Assembly (NCBI GenBank): GCA_947626615.1
Contig: CANQSW010000001.1
Span: forward strand, 1 to 48,272
From: an uncultured Peptococcaceae bacterium
GTDB taxonomy: Bacteria > Bacillota > Dehalobacteriia > UBA4068 > UBA4997
Direction of reading: 5' to 3'
Length of the DNA: 48,272 nt
The position numbers were made by a program, and so were the translations under genes. The number at the start of each line of letters is the position of its first letter. The stretch's first letter is position 1. Under the pieces are notes generated by a model. The model saw nothing but the letters and a program-made list of their open reading frames with translations. It was not told the DNA's origin and searched no databases. Below are positions 30,265-43,700 of this stretch, piece by piece.

Positions 30265-31467
30265 TCATTCGTTGATCGCAGTAACAACACCGGCGCCTAC
30301 TGTACGGCCACCCTCACGAATTGCAAAACGCAGACCTTCCTCGATAGCGATCGGGGTGATCAGCTCGATGTTCATGCGGATGTTATCGCCGGGCATTACC
30401 ATCTCTACTCCTTCCGGCAGCAGAGCTACACCAGTAACGTCGGTGGTACGGAAATAGAACTGCGGACGATAGCCGTTGAAGAACGGAGTATGACGTCCAC
30501 CCTCTTCTTTGGTCAGTACATAGACCTCACCGCTGAATTTGGTATGCGGATGAATGCTGCCGGGTTTAGCCAAAACCTGACCACGTTCGACCTCTTTACG
30601 ATCGATACCACGCAGCAGTGTACCGATGTTATCGCCTGCTTCGGCAAAATCGAGCAACTTGCGGAACATCTCTACACCGGTAACTACGGTGTTCTTCGGC
30701 TCATCCATCAAACCTACGATAGATACTGCATCGCCCACTTTGACCTGACCACGTTCAACACGGCCGGTTACTACGGTGCCGCGGCCGGTGATGGTGAATA
30801 CATCCTCGATCGGCATCAGGAACGGTTTGTCGATATCACGCTCAGGCGTAGGAATGTAAGAGTCAACTGCATCCATCAATTCCCATACCGGGCCGCAGTC
30901 CGGGCAATCACGTTTGCCGCAGCCGCATTCCAGAGCTTTCAGAGCAGAACCCTTGATGATCGGAATATCGTCGCCCGGGAAATCATACTCGGAGAGCAGT
31001 TCGCGTACTTCCATCTCTACCAATTCCATCAGTTCGTCGTCATCGACCTGGTCAGCCTTGTTCAGGAAAACTACGATGTAAGGTACACCTACCTGACGGG
31101 ACAGCAGGATGTGTTCTCTGGTCTGGGGCATCGGACCGTCAGCTGCCGATACTACCAGGATAGCACCGTCCATCTGGGCTGCGCCGGTGATCATGTTCTT
31201 TACATAGTCGGCGTGTCCGGGGCAGTCAACGTGAGCATAGTGACGAGTTGCCGTCTCATACTCTACGTGAGCAGTGTTGATCGTGATACCACGAGCTTTT
31301 TCCTCAGGAGCCGAGTCGATCTGATCATAGGCCTTGGCTTCTGCGCCGCCGGCAGTTGCCAGACAACGAGTGATCGCTGCAGTCAGCGTCGTCTTGCCAT
31401 GGTCAACGTGACCGATCGTGCCGATGTTTACATGCGGCTTGGTGCGTTCAAATTTCTGTTTTGCCAT
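30265..31467 (-). CDS. tuf: Elongation factor Tu, with Cys4 insertion
   Basis: Product of 400 aa delivering aminoacyl-tRNA to the ribosome. G1 GHVDHGKT (19-26), G3 DCPGH (81-85) and G4 NKAD (136-139) are intact, and domains 2 and 3 follow normally (VTGRVERGQVKVGD; GGRHTPFFNGYRPQFYFRTT). Near the end of the G domain, between SALKALE and the ELMDAVD helix, is CGCGKRDCPDCG with Cys181, 183, 188 and 191, a likely metal knuckle absent from E. coli EF-Tu. Last gene of the str operon. Confidence 0.98.
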   Translation of the reverse strand: MAKQKFERTKPHVNIGTIGHVDHGKTTLTAAITRCLATAGGAEAKAYDQIDSAPEEKARGITINTAHVEYETATRHYAHVDCPGHADYVKNMITGAAQMDGAILVVSAADGPMPQTREHILLSRQVGVPYIVVFLNKADQVDDDELMELVEMEVRELLSEYDFPGDDIPIIKGSALKALECGCGKRDCPDCGPVWELMDAVDSYIPTPERDIDKPFLMPIEDVFTITGRGTVVTGRVERGQVKVGDAVSIVGLMDEPKNTVVTGVEMFRKLLDFAEAGDNIGTLLRGIDRKEVERGQVLAKPGSIHPHTKFSGEVYVLTKEEGGRHTPFFNGYRPQFYFRTTDVTGVALLPEGVEMVMPGDNIRMNIELITPIAIEEGLRFAIREGGRTVGAGVVTAINE

Positions 31468-31519
31468 TTTTCTTCCTCCATAAAAATAACTTTTATATCA
31501 AATCTAAAATAAGTGCGAT

Positions 31520-33598
31520 TTAATAACCCTTACGTTTCTCGATGATCGTATCGGCCACGTTCTTCGGCACTTCTTCAAAATGCGAGAACTGCATAGTGTA
31601 AGTACCGCGTCCCTGTGTGCGCGAACGCAGGTCGGTGGCATAGCCGAACATCTCTGCCAACGGTACTAACGCACGAATAGCCTGCAGACCGTTGCGGCCC
31701 TCCATGCCTTCGATACGGCCGCGTCGTGAGCTGACATTGCCCATGACCTCGCCCATATAATCTTCCGGTACCACGACCTCAACTTTGAAGATGGGCTCCA
31801 GCAACACAGGATCAGCCTTAGCACAACCATCTTTGAAGGCCAATGAGCCGGCGATCTTGAAAGCCACCTCAGAAGAGTCTACCTCATGGTAAGAACCATC
31901 TATCAGTGTAGCCTTGATATCGACCACCTCATAACCGGCCAGCAGACCGGAAAGCATAGCCTCTTTGATACCGGACTCGATCGGAGCGATAAATTCTTTC
32001 GGAACTACGCCGCCAACGATCTTGTTTTCGAAAACAAAACCCTGTCCGGGTTCAGCCGGTTCAAATTCCACCACGCAATGGCCGTATTGACCGTGACCAC
32101 CCGACTGTTTGACATGCTTGCCGATACCGGTGACCTTTTTGCGGATAGTCTCTTTATAAGCCACCTGCGGCTGGCCCACGTTGGCCTCCACCTTAAATTC
32201 GCGCAGCAGACGGTCCACGATGATCTCCAGGTGCAGCTCGCCCATGCCGGCGATAATGGTCTGGCCGGTCTCGGCGTCGGTATGCACCTTGAAGGTCGGG
32301 TCTTCCTCGGCCAGCTTGGCCAGAGCGATGCCCATTTTTTCCTGATCCGCCACGGTCTTGGGCTCGATAGCCACGTCGATGACGGGTTCCGGGAATTCCA
32401 TAGATTCCAGAATGATCTCGTGCGCCTCGTCGCAGAGAGTGTCGCCGGTGGTGGTATCCTTGAAGCCGATGCCGGCCACGATATCGCCGGCGTGGATCTC
32501 CTGCACCTCCTCGCGGGCGTTGGCGTGCATCTGCAACAGGCGGCCGACGCGCTCCTTCTTGCCCTTGGTGGAGTTATAAACGTAGGAGCCGGCCTTCAGC
32601 GTGCCGGAATATACGCGGAAATACGTCAGCTTGCCCACAAAGGGGTCGGTCATCACCTTGAAGGCCAAAGCCGCGAACGGAGCGTCGTCGGAGCTGGGGC
32701 GGGAATCCTCCGCGCCGGTCTCCGGGTCGACGCCGGTGATATCGGGCACGTCCACCGGAGAGGGCAGATAATCGACGACCGCGTCCAGCAGCATCTGCAC
32801 GCCCTTGTTCTTGAAGGACGAGCCGCACAGCACGGGGGTCAGCGTCACGGCGATAGCGCCTTTTCTCAGGCCCTGTTTGATCTCGTCGTTGGTGAGCTCC
32901 TCGCCCTCCAGATACTTCATCATCAGTTCTTCGTCGCTTTCAGCGGCGGCTTCCACCATTTTTTCGCGGTATTCCAGCGCCATATCCAGCATATCGGCCG
33001 GCACTTCGGAATCCTCAATGATCTTGCCCATGTCGTCCTTATAGATCTCGGCGCGCATGGTGATAAGGTCTACGATACCGACGAATTTATCCTCCGAACC
33101 GATCGGCAGCTGGATAGGCACGGGGTTTGCGCCCAGCCTGTCGTGGATCATGCCGACGACGCGCATAAAATCCGCGCCGGTGCGGTCCATTTTATTGACA
33201 TACGCGATACGCGGCACGCCGTAATGGTCAGCCTGCCGCCAAACAGTTTCAGACTGCGGTTCAACGCCGCCAACAGAGCAGAACACCGCCACCGCGCCGT
33301 CCAGCACTCTAAGCGAGCGTTCCACCTCGACTGTGAAATCGACGTGGCCGGGCGTGTCGATGATGTTGATACGGTTATTCTTCCAGAAACAGGTGGTGGT
33401 GGCAGAAGTGATGGTGATACCGCGCTCCTGCTCCTGCACCATCCAGTCCATCGTCGCGCCGCCGTCATGCACCTCGCCGATCTTGTGTACCTTGTTGGTA
33501 TAATACAAGATACGCTCGGTCGTGGTGGTCTTGCCGGCGTCGATATGGGCCATGATGCCGATATTTCTGGTGTTTTCCAAAGAATTCTGTCTTGGCAT
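31520..33598 (-). CDS. fusA: Elongation factor G
   Basis: Translocation GTPase of 692 aa. The G domain has AHIDAGKTTTTERILYYT and RGITITSATTT, followed by DTPGHVDF and NKMDRTGAD; domains II-V follow, with the domain IV loop QSGGHGQYGHCVVEFEPAEP. ATG 33598 is used; the upstream TTG lies in its own SD. Normal length, 52 bases before tuf. Confidence 0.98.
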   Translation of the reverse strand: MPRQNSLENTRNIGIMAHIDAGKTTTTERILYYTNKVHKIGEVHDGGATMDWMVQEQERGITITSATTTCFWKNNRINIIDTPGHVDFTVEVERSLRVLDGAVAVFCSVGGVEPQSETVWRQADHYGVPRIAYVNKMDRTGADFMRVVGMIHDRLGANPVPIQLPIGSEDKFVGIVDLITMRAEIYKDDMGKIIEDSEVPADMLDMALEYREKMVEAAAESDEELMMKYLEGEELTNDEIKQGLRKGAIAVTLTPVLCGSSFKNKGVQMLLDAVVDYLPSPVDVPDITGVDPETGAEDSRPSSDDAPFAALAFKVMTDPFVGKLTYFRVYSGTLKAGSYVYNSTKGKKERVGRLLQMHANAREEVQEIHAGDIVAGIGFKDTTTGDTLCDEAHEIILESMEFPEPVIDVAIEPKTVADQEKMGIALAKLAEEDPTFKVHTDAETGQTIIAGMGELHLEIIVDRLLREFKVEANVGQPQVAYKETIRKKVTGIGKHVKQSGGHGQYGHCVVEFEPAEPGQGFVFENKIVGGVVPKEFIAPIESGIKEAMLSGLLAGYEVVDIKATLIDGSYHEVDSSEVAFKIAGSLAFKDGCAKADPVLLEPIFKVEVVVPEDYMGEVMGNVSSRRGRIEGMEGRNGLQAIRALVPLAEMFGYATDLRSRTQGRGTYTMQFSHFEEVPKNVADTIIEKRKGY

Positions 33599-33622
33599 TT
33601 TCTCCTCCAATTTGTGCCCGGC

Positions 33623-34093
33623 CTACCAGCGATAGTGCGCGAAAGCCCTGTTCGCCTCGGCCATTTTGTGGGTATCCTCGCGTTTTTTCACCGACGCGCC
33701 CACGTTGTTGGCGGCGTCCATCAGTTCGGCAGCCAGCTTTTCCTGCATGGATTTGCCGCCGCGTTTTCTGGTGTTGGCCACCAGCCAGCGAATACCCAAA
33801 GTTTGGCGGCGCTCCGGCCGCACTTCCACCGGCACCTGATAGTTGGCGCCGCCCACGCGGCGGGCCTTAACTTCCAGCACCGGCATTACGTTTTTCATTG
33901 CTTCGTCAAAGACCTCCATCGGGTCTTTGCCGGTCTTATCCTTGATTATATCGAAAGCGCCGTAAACGATCTTTTCTGCCACGCCCTTTTTGCCGTCCAG
34001 CATGACCTGATTGATGAACTTGGTCAGGATAACGCTGTTATAGACCGGATCGGGCAGAACGTCCATTCTCGGCGCGCGTCCACGTCTAGACAT
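33623..34093 (-). CDS. rpsG: 30S ribosomal protein S7
   Basis: S7 (156 aa) nucleates the 30S head and contacts E-site tRNA. MSRRGRAPRMDVLPDPVYNS, KARRVGGANYQVPVEVRPER and the C-terminal REDTHKMAEANRAFAHYRW are standard. AGGAGG before ATG 34093. Confidence 0.98.
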   Translation of the reverse strand: MSRRGRAPRMDVLPDPVYNSVILTKFINQVMLDGKKGVAEKIVYGAFDIIKDKTGKDPMEVFDEAMKNVMPVLEVKARRVGGANYQVPVEVRPERRQTLGIRWLVANTRKRGGKSMQEKLAAELMDAANNVGASVKKREDTHKMAEANRAFAHYRW

Positions 34094-34129
34094 CTTGTTT
34101 CCTCCTTATATATTTTCCCGTATTCGGTC

Positions 34130-34516
34130 TTATTTCTTGGCGCTGCCCTTCGGGCGCTTGGCGCCGTACTTGGAGCGAGCCTGCATACGGCCCGTCACGC
34201 CGGCTGCGTCCAGCGCGCCGCGCACGACGTGATAACGCACGCCGGGCAGGTCCTTGACACGGCCGCCGCGGACCAGCACCACGCTGTGCTCCTGCAGGTT
34301 ATGGCCGATACCGGGAATATACGCGGTAACTTCGATGTTGTTCGTCAGGCGGACACGAGCCACCTTACGCAAAGCGGAGTTCGGCTTCTTCGGCGTCGTG
34401 GTATAAACTCTGGTGCAAACGCCCCTCTTCTGAGGACATTCCTTCAATGCCGGCGCGGTAGACTTTTTATCCACACTCTGGCGACCTTTTCTAACTAACT
34501 GACTGATTGTAGGCAA
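34130..34516 (-). CDS. rpsL: 30S ribosomal protein S12
   Basis: S12 (128 aa) in the decoding centre. PTISQLVRKGRQ at the N-terminus, TTPKKPNSALRKVARVRLTN around the streptomycin loop and the second loop VRGGRVKDLPGVRYH are intact. The start is TTG 34516, 8 bases after AGGAGGTGG; an in-frame ATG 39 bases upstream would add unconserved residues. Confidence 0.97.
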   Translation of the reverse strand: MPTISQLVRKGRQSVDKKSTAPALKECPQKRGVCTRVYTTTPKKPNSALRKVARVRLTNNIEVTAYIPGIGHNLQEHSVVLVRGGRVKDLPGVRYHVVRGALDAAGVTGRMQARSKYGAKRPKGSAKK

Positions 34517-34672
34517 AACCGCCACCTCCTTCCCCATTAAACAAGCCTGTGTTGGCAAGCTCTGCCTTTCGCACAAGCCTATCCAACGGATAATGAAATA
34601 AGATATTTTGAAAAAGCAACCCGCGGCATTTCAGCCCGTTCCTGACCGATCTGCCAAAAAACTTCCGCACGC

Positions 34673-34921
34673 TCAATCCTTTAAGACGGCCGCCACGGCC
34701 GCCCCGACGTCAATGCCGCAGGCGCTGCCAAGCTCCGCCATCGTATCGACGCGGCGTATCTCTACGTCTTTGACGATACAAAGCGCGATGACCTCGGCGG
34801 TCACTTGCCGGTCAGCATCTCCGGCAAGAAAGACCAACGCCACAGAATTAGCTTCCAAGGCTCTAAGAGTCTGCTTTACGCCCACGCATTTCTTCGCGGC
34901 GCGCAAGCCAGCCAGTTCCAT
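34673..34921 (-). CDS. L7Ae-family RNA-binding protein (YbxF-like)
   Basis: Product of 82 aa of the L7Ae/L30e family, found just before rpsL in many Bacillota. LRAAKKCVGVKQTLRALEAN and the core VALVFLAGDADRQVTAEVIA match kink-turn-binding members. The C-terminal AELGSACGIDVGAAVAAVLK is typical. Binding to kink-turn RNA is family knowledge; the target is unknown. It is the first gene after a near-consensus promoter. Confidence 0.88.
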   Translation of the reverse strand: MELAGLRAAKKCVGVKQTLRALEANSVALVFLAGDADRQVTAEVIALCIVKDVEIRRVDTMAELGSACGIDVGAAVAAVLKD

Positions 34922-34956
34922 TTCCGCATTAACCCCCCAGAATAGCGTACTTTATA

Positions 34957-34985
34957 ATTTTACCAAGCGGATCCCGCGTTGTCAA
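34957..34985 (-). promoter_or_regulatory. str operon promoter
   Basis: TTGACA (34980-34985), 17 bases, TAAAAT (34957-34962) with an extended TGG in front of the -10. It is the best-matching promoter in the window and drives the L7Ae-rpsL-rpsG-fusA-tuf unit, so this unit does not depend on rpoBC transcription. Confidence 0.8.
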
Positions 34986-35050
34986 CATTTTTTCAGGCGA
35001 TTTTGTCCGGTTTTCCCAAAAAATTTTGCCCAAAAGCCGCGCAAAACATA

Positions 35051-35081
35051 CGGGCGGCGGGGCTTTGCCCCATTCCGCCCG
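35051..35081. terminator. Strong GC hairpin after the 288-aa lipoprotein
   Basis: CGGGCGG/CCGCCCG outer stem with GGGGC/GCCCC inner stem. A U-rich stretch follows on the plus side (CTGCGTTTTT) and only a short one on the minus side, so termination of the minus-strand lipoprotein transcript is likely but not certain. Confidence 0.5.
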
Positions 35082-35116
35082 CTGCGTTTTTCACTTTTTG
35101 GCCAAGCAGCCGTTTT

Positions 35117-35983
35117 TTAAGAAGCGTGTTTCTCCCAATAATGCTCCGTCGGCTCGTAGCCTGCCGCCAGATACACCGTCTCGCCGCTCTCGTCGATATA
35201 GAACGTCACCTTGAGCTGGCCGTCCACCGGAAAGTCCGCGGTCTGGCCGTCCAGCACCATTTGGGTCGCCGCCTGATCGAACGTCAGCTCGTTATTTGCA
35301 ATCTGCTCGCCGTAGGCCGCCTCGACCGCCGCTTCGCCCTCGTCGTAGCCGATAACGTAATCGTTCAGCACGGCGGTATAGACCAGCCGACCGTCCTCGC
35401 GCCGCTCGGCCGCAAGCTCCGTCAAGCCGTAATACCCCACCGGGAAAGAGCCCTCCGGTGTGTCGTAATAATTCTCGCCGTCGAAGTCGAACATTTTATG
35501 CTCGCTGCCGGAATGTTCCAGCTGCACGTCGCCAAAATGCGTGTGGACGAATTTATCCACTTCTTCTTTTGGTATCACTGCCGCGCCGGGCATACCGTAG
35601 GTATCGCTGGTGTTCTCCTCCCAGCGCTGCTCTCTCACCCAATAACCGTACTCGTCCAGCCCCGTCACGTCGTCCGTCAGCACCAAAAACCAATAGGACG
35701 CCACGTCGGTGGGCTGCTCGCCCTCCGCGAATTCCGGCAGATGGAACCACAGATCCATACGCGCCGTATCCCAAAACGCCTTGATCAGCTCCGGCGTCAC
35801 GTCCAGCGCCGTGCTCTCGCCGGGCTGCAGGTCCGCGCAGGCCGCCGCCGTGAGTTCGCTCACCGCCGCCAACGGGTTGGCCGCCGCCGACTCCGCCGAA
35901 CTGCCCTCCTGCTCGCAGCCGCAGTCAAAGCAGCACAGCAGCGCCGCCAGCAACACCGCCAATATCAGTTTTCCTGTCCGCAT
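35117..35983 (-). CDS. Lipoprotein of unknown function (288 aa)
   Basis: Signal peptide MRTGKLILAVLLAALLCCFDC with several Cys residues, any of which might be the lipidation site. The mature part is acidic, rich in Glu, Asp and Tyr (YYDTPEGSFPVGYYGLTELA; FYIDESGETVYLAAGYEPTE). No domain recognised. The signal region is nearly the same as that of the next lipoprotein, so the two look like tandem duplicates that have diverged. ATG 35983 is 8 bases after GGAGG. Confidence 0.8.
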   Translation of the reverse strand: MRTGKLILAVLLAALLCCFDCGCEQEGSSAESAAANPLAAVSELTAAACADLQPGESTALDVTPELIKAFWDTARMDLWFHLPEFAEGEQPTDVASYWFLVLTDDVTGLDEYGYWVREQRWEENTSDTYGMPGAAVIPKEEVDKFVHTHFGDVQLEHSGSEHKMFDFDGENYYDTPEGSFPVGYYGLTELAAERREDGRLVYTAVLNDYVIGYDEGEAAVEAAYGEQIANNELTFDQAATQMVLDGQTADFPVDGQLKVTFYIDESGETVYLAAGYEPTEHYWEKHAS

Positions 35984-36017
35984 ACTAAGCACCTCCACTT
36001 ATTTACTGGCCCCACGC

Positions 36018-36770
36018 TCACTTGACGCCCGCAAATATCGCCGGGTCGTTATATTCGGTCAGGTCGAAGCGATACAGCTGCTCGATCGTATCCTGCAGCG
36101 TCTCGCCGCCCGCGCCGTTTTCGTCCGCGCCCACCGTCTGCGTCACGCTGTCGCGGCTCTCATAATCCATGCGCACCAGCAGCCCGTCCTCGTTCAGCCA
36201 ATAATCCACGTAGCCGGAAAGCATGATGCCGTCCGCGCCGTCCTTGTCGCGGCTGCTGTTCACCCGGTCGATGTATTTCGCGTTCTTAACGACGCGGAAG
36301 CCCTGCCAATCCGGCTGTTCGGCGTCGGCAAGCGGCTGCACCTCGGCCACGTAGCCGGCCTTCAGACCCGCGCCGAAGAAGAACGGCAGCAGGTCGGGGA
36401 AGTCGCCGATCTTGCCCGTATACGTTTCGTCCTCCTCGCCCGTCTCCAGATCGTATTTATGCGCGTCGATCACCTTATAGGGGCGCTCCAGCAGGTCGCC
36501 GTCCGTATCGCGCCGCGTGACGGTATAATTGAACGTCCGCACGTCGATCTCATAGCGGTAGTCGGACACATACTCGCTGTCATAGATAGAGATATTGCCC
36601 TCCTCCGAATGTACGTCCGTCGTCACCAGTATATGCCCGCTGGTGAGGGCGCTCAGCGCGTCCACGCCCGCGTTGATCTGCTCTATCTGGTCGGCATATT
36701 CGCCGCCGCAGCCAAAAAGCCCCAGCAGCGCCGCCAGCAGCGCCGCCAATATCAGTTTTCTCGTCCGCAT
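36018..36770 (-). CDS. Lipoprotein of unknown function (250 aa)
   Basis: Signal peptide MRTRKLILAALLAALLGLFG ending at a LFGC lipobox, then an acidic mature domain with alternating strands (HILVTTDVHSEEGNISIYDS; DYWLNEDGLLVRMDYESRD) of the LolA/LppX-like lipoprotein style, which is a guess. A promoter just upstream makes it independent of rpoC. It is followed 34 bases later by its paralogue. Confidence 0.8.
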   Translation of the reverse strand: MRTRKLILAALLAALLGLFGCGGEYADQIEQINAGVDALSALTSGHILVTTDVHSEEGNISIYDSEYVSDYRYEIDVRTFNYTVTRRDTDGDLLERPYKVIDAHKYDLETGEEDETYTGKIGDFPDLLPFFFGAGLKAGYVAEVQPLADAEQPDWQGFRVVKNAKYIDRVNSSRDKDGADGIMLSGYVDYWLNEDGLLVRMDYESRDSVTQTVGADENGAGGETLQDTIEQLYRFDLTEYNDPAIFAGVK

Positions 36771-36820
36771 ACCAAACACCTCCGCCGTTTACCGGTCTGT
36801 TTTACCATGATTTCAACGTA

Positions 36821-36849
36821 ATTTTAACATATTCCGCCGCAATAGGCAA
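36821..36849 (-). promoter_or_regulatory. Promoter of the lipoprotein pair
   Basis: TTGCCT (36844-36849), 17 bases, TAAAAT (36821-36826) with an extended TGT before the -10. It lies between the rpoC terminator and ATG 36770. Confidence 0.65.
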
Positions 36850-36890
36850 GCCGCGCCCGCGTTTTCCCGGCCGGAGGGGCTCGCGGCCAA

Positions 36891-36938
36891 AATAAAACCG
36901 ACGCCAGGACGAAATGCGTCCCAGCGCCGGGTTTTATT
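36891..36938 (-). terminator. rpoBC terminator
   Basis: Long stem AATAAAACC...GGTTTTATT with inner GGCGCTGGGACG pairing (minor mismatches) and a CATTT loop, ending in TTTTATTTT on the minus strand. It begins 10 bases after the rpoC stop and is the strongest terminator in the window. Confidence 0.85.
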
Positions 36939-36947
36939 ATGCGATCG

Positions 36948-40652
<3,705 letters not shown>

Positions 40653-40709
40653 GCAGGGTTCTCCCCCTCTCAAAATTATCACGTCGACCCATTTCAGCTA
40701 CCGGCCGGC

Positions 40710-43700
40710 TCATTCGTCGTCGTCCAGATCCAGATCATAGTCGTCTCTGGCTTCCGCCTCGCGGATATCCTCCAGACTTTCCATGCTTTCGGCGTCCAGC
40801 TTGAACTGGTCGAACTCTCTTTCCAGCTCGTCGGGGTTCAGACTGTCGAAATCCACCTCGTCGGCGTAATCGTCGTCGTCGCCCAGCGCCTCGTCGTCGA
40901 AATCGCCGTCGTCCGCGGGCTCGGGCAGCCCCGCGCCCAGGCTGAGCTGACGGTCAACGTCGCGCTCGTCCTCCGGCACGTTCACGTCATAATCGTCGTC
41001 GTCCTTGATATCCACCGTTTCGCCGTTTTTGTCCAGAATACTCACGTCCAGACACAGGCTTTGCAGCTCGCGCATCAGCACCTTAAAGGATTCGGGGATA
41101 CCCGGCTCCGGCACGTTCTCGCCCTTCACGATAGCCTCGTAGGTGCGTACGCGCCCGGCGATATCGTCGGATTTCACCGTCAATATCTCCTGCAGGGTGT
41201 AGGCGGCGCCGTAAGCCTCCAGCGCCCAAACCTCCATTTCGCCGAAGCGCTGGCCGCCAAACTGCGCCTTGCCGCCCAGCGGCTGCTGCGTCACCAGCGA
41301 ATACGGGCCGGTGGAGCGGGCGTGGATCTTGTCGTCCACCAGATGATGCAGCTTCAGATAATACATATAACCGACAGTCACCGGACTGTCGAAAGGCTCG
41401 CCGGTGCGGCCGTCATAAAGCACGGTCTTAGCGTCCTCGCGCATACCGGCTTCCGCCAGAGCGTTCGCGATATCCTCATCGTTAGCGCCGTCAAAAACGG
41501 GTGTGGCCACGTGCAGGCCCAATATCTTGGCGGCCATGCCCAGGTGCGTTTCCAATATCTGCCCGATATTCATACGTGAAGGCACGCCCAACGGGTTCAG
41601 CACGATCTGCACCGGCGTGCCGTCCGGCAGGAAGGGCATATCCTCCACCGGCAGAACGCGGGAAACAACGCCCTTGTTGCCGTGACGGCCGGCCATTTTA
41701 TCGCCGACGGAGATTTTCCGCTTCTGCGCGATGTAAATGCAGACCTTATGGTGTTCGCCGGGCTGCAGCTCGTCGCCCTTGGAAGCGTCCAGTATCTTGA
41801 TATCGACGATCTTGCCGCCCTCGCCATGCTTAACGCGGAGCGAGGTGTCGCGCACCTCTCTGGCCTTTTCGCCGAAGATAGCGCGCAGCAGGCGTTCCTC
41901 GGCCGTAAGCTCCGTTTCGCCCTTGGGCGTCACCTTGCCCACCAGAATATCGCCGGGGCGCACTTCCGCGCCGATACGGATAATGCCGTTTTCGTCCAGA
42001 TCCTTCAGAATGTCCTCGCCGACGTTGGGAATATCGCGGGTTATCTCCTCCGGCCCCAGCTTGGTGTCGCGCGCGGCACATTCGTGCTCCTCGATATGGA
42101 TAGAGGTGTAAATGTCGTTCTTCACCAGCTCCTCGCTCAGCAGAACGGCGTCCTCATAGTTATAGCCTTCCCAGGTCATGAAGGCCACCAGAGCGTTCCG
42201 CCCCAGCGACAGCTCGCCGTGGCAGGTGGAGGGGCCGTCCGCGATCGGATCGCCCTTATAAACGCGCTGGCCCAGGCTCACGATAGGCTTCTGGTTCACG
42301 CAGGTGCCCTGATTGGAGCGTTTGAATTTTTGCAGCTTGTGCACTTCGATCTCGCCGTCGTCGCGCTGCAGCACGATCTCGTCGCCGCAGACGCGGGTGA
42401 CCGTGCCGTCGCCGCCGGCCAGCTCGCAGACGCCGGAATCCAGACCGGCCTTGATCTCCATGCCCGTGCCGACGAACGGGGCTTCCGTCACCATCAGCGG
42501 CACGGCCTGGCGCTGCATATTCGCGCCCATCAGAGCGCGGTTTGCGTCGTCATGCTCCAGGAAAGGTATCAGCGCCGTCGCCACCGAGATCAGCTGCTGG
42601 GCGGAAACGTCCATATAGTTCACGTCGGCGGCCGCGGCCACGTAGATATCGTCGGCGTGGCGCGCGCTCACGCGCGTATTGATCAGACGGCCGTTAGCGT
42701 CCACCGGCTCGTTGGCCTGCGCGATAACGTAGTTATCCTCTTCGTCAGCCGTCATATAATCGATATCGTCCAGCACCTGACAATCCTTTACGCGGCGGTA
42801 CGGCGTCTCGATGAAGCCATACTCGTTGATGCGCGCGTAGGTGGCCAGAGAGCCGATCAGACCGATGTTCGGGCCTTCGGGCGTCTCGATCGGGCACATA
42901 CGGCCATAGTGGCTGTGGTGTACGTCGCGCACCTCAAAGCCCGCGCGCTCACGCGAGAGGCCGCCCGGGCCAAGAGCCGAAAGACGGCGCTTATGCGTCA
43001 GCTCGGAAAGCGGGTTGTGCTGATCCATAAACTGCGAAAGCTGGGAAGAACCGAAAAATTCCTTGATCGCGGCCTGCACCGGGCGGATATTCACCAGCAT
43101 CTGCGGGGTGATGACCTCGGTGTCCTGAATGGTCATGCGCTCTTTAACGGTGCGCTCCATGCGGGCCAGGCCGATGCGGAACTGGTTCTGCAGCAGCTCG
43201 CCCACCGAACGCAGGCGGCGGTTGCCCAAATGGTCGATGTCGTCCGGCTCATGCTTGCCGTCCATGACCTCCAGAAAATAGCGCAGGAAGCTCACGATGT
43301 CGATCTTGGTCAGATGACGGATAAAATGGTCGGCCTGCTTGGCGTTAGCCAGCTCGCCCTCGACGTAGGCCTGCTCCTCGTCGCTCCAGATCTTGCCGTC
43401 CTCGCGGGCAAACTTCCAGATACCGTTCTGCAGCTTTTTATGCACCTTATAGCGGCCCACGTTGCCAAGATCATAGCGTTTGGGGTCGAAATAATAGTTG
43501 TGCAGCTGGCTGTACGCGGAATCCACCGTCGGCGGCTCGCCCGGCCGCAGGCGTTTATATATCTCCAGCAGGGCCTGGCTGGAATTTTCCGTGCCGTCCT
43601 TTTCAAACGTCCGCTTGATCGCCTCGTGGTCGTCGAACAGCCCCAGAATATCCTCGTCGCTGTCATAACCGAGCGCGCGGATAAATATCGTCGCCGGGAT

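Noticed and set aside
31886..34498. 870-aa plus-strand frame over fusA, rpsG and rpsL
   Set aside because: Antisense to three highly conserved genes; composition and absence of a ribosome site mark it as a shadow.
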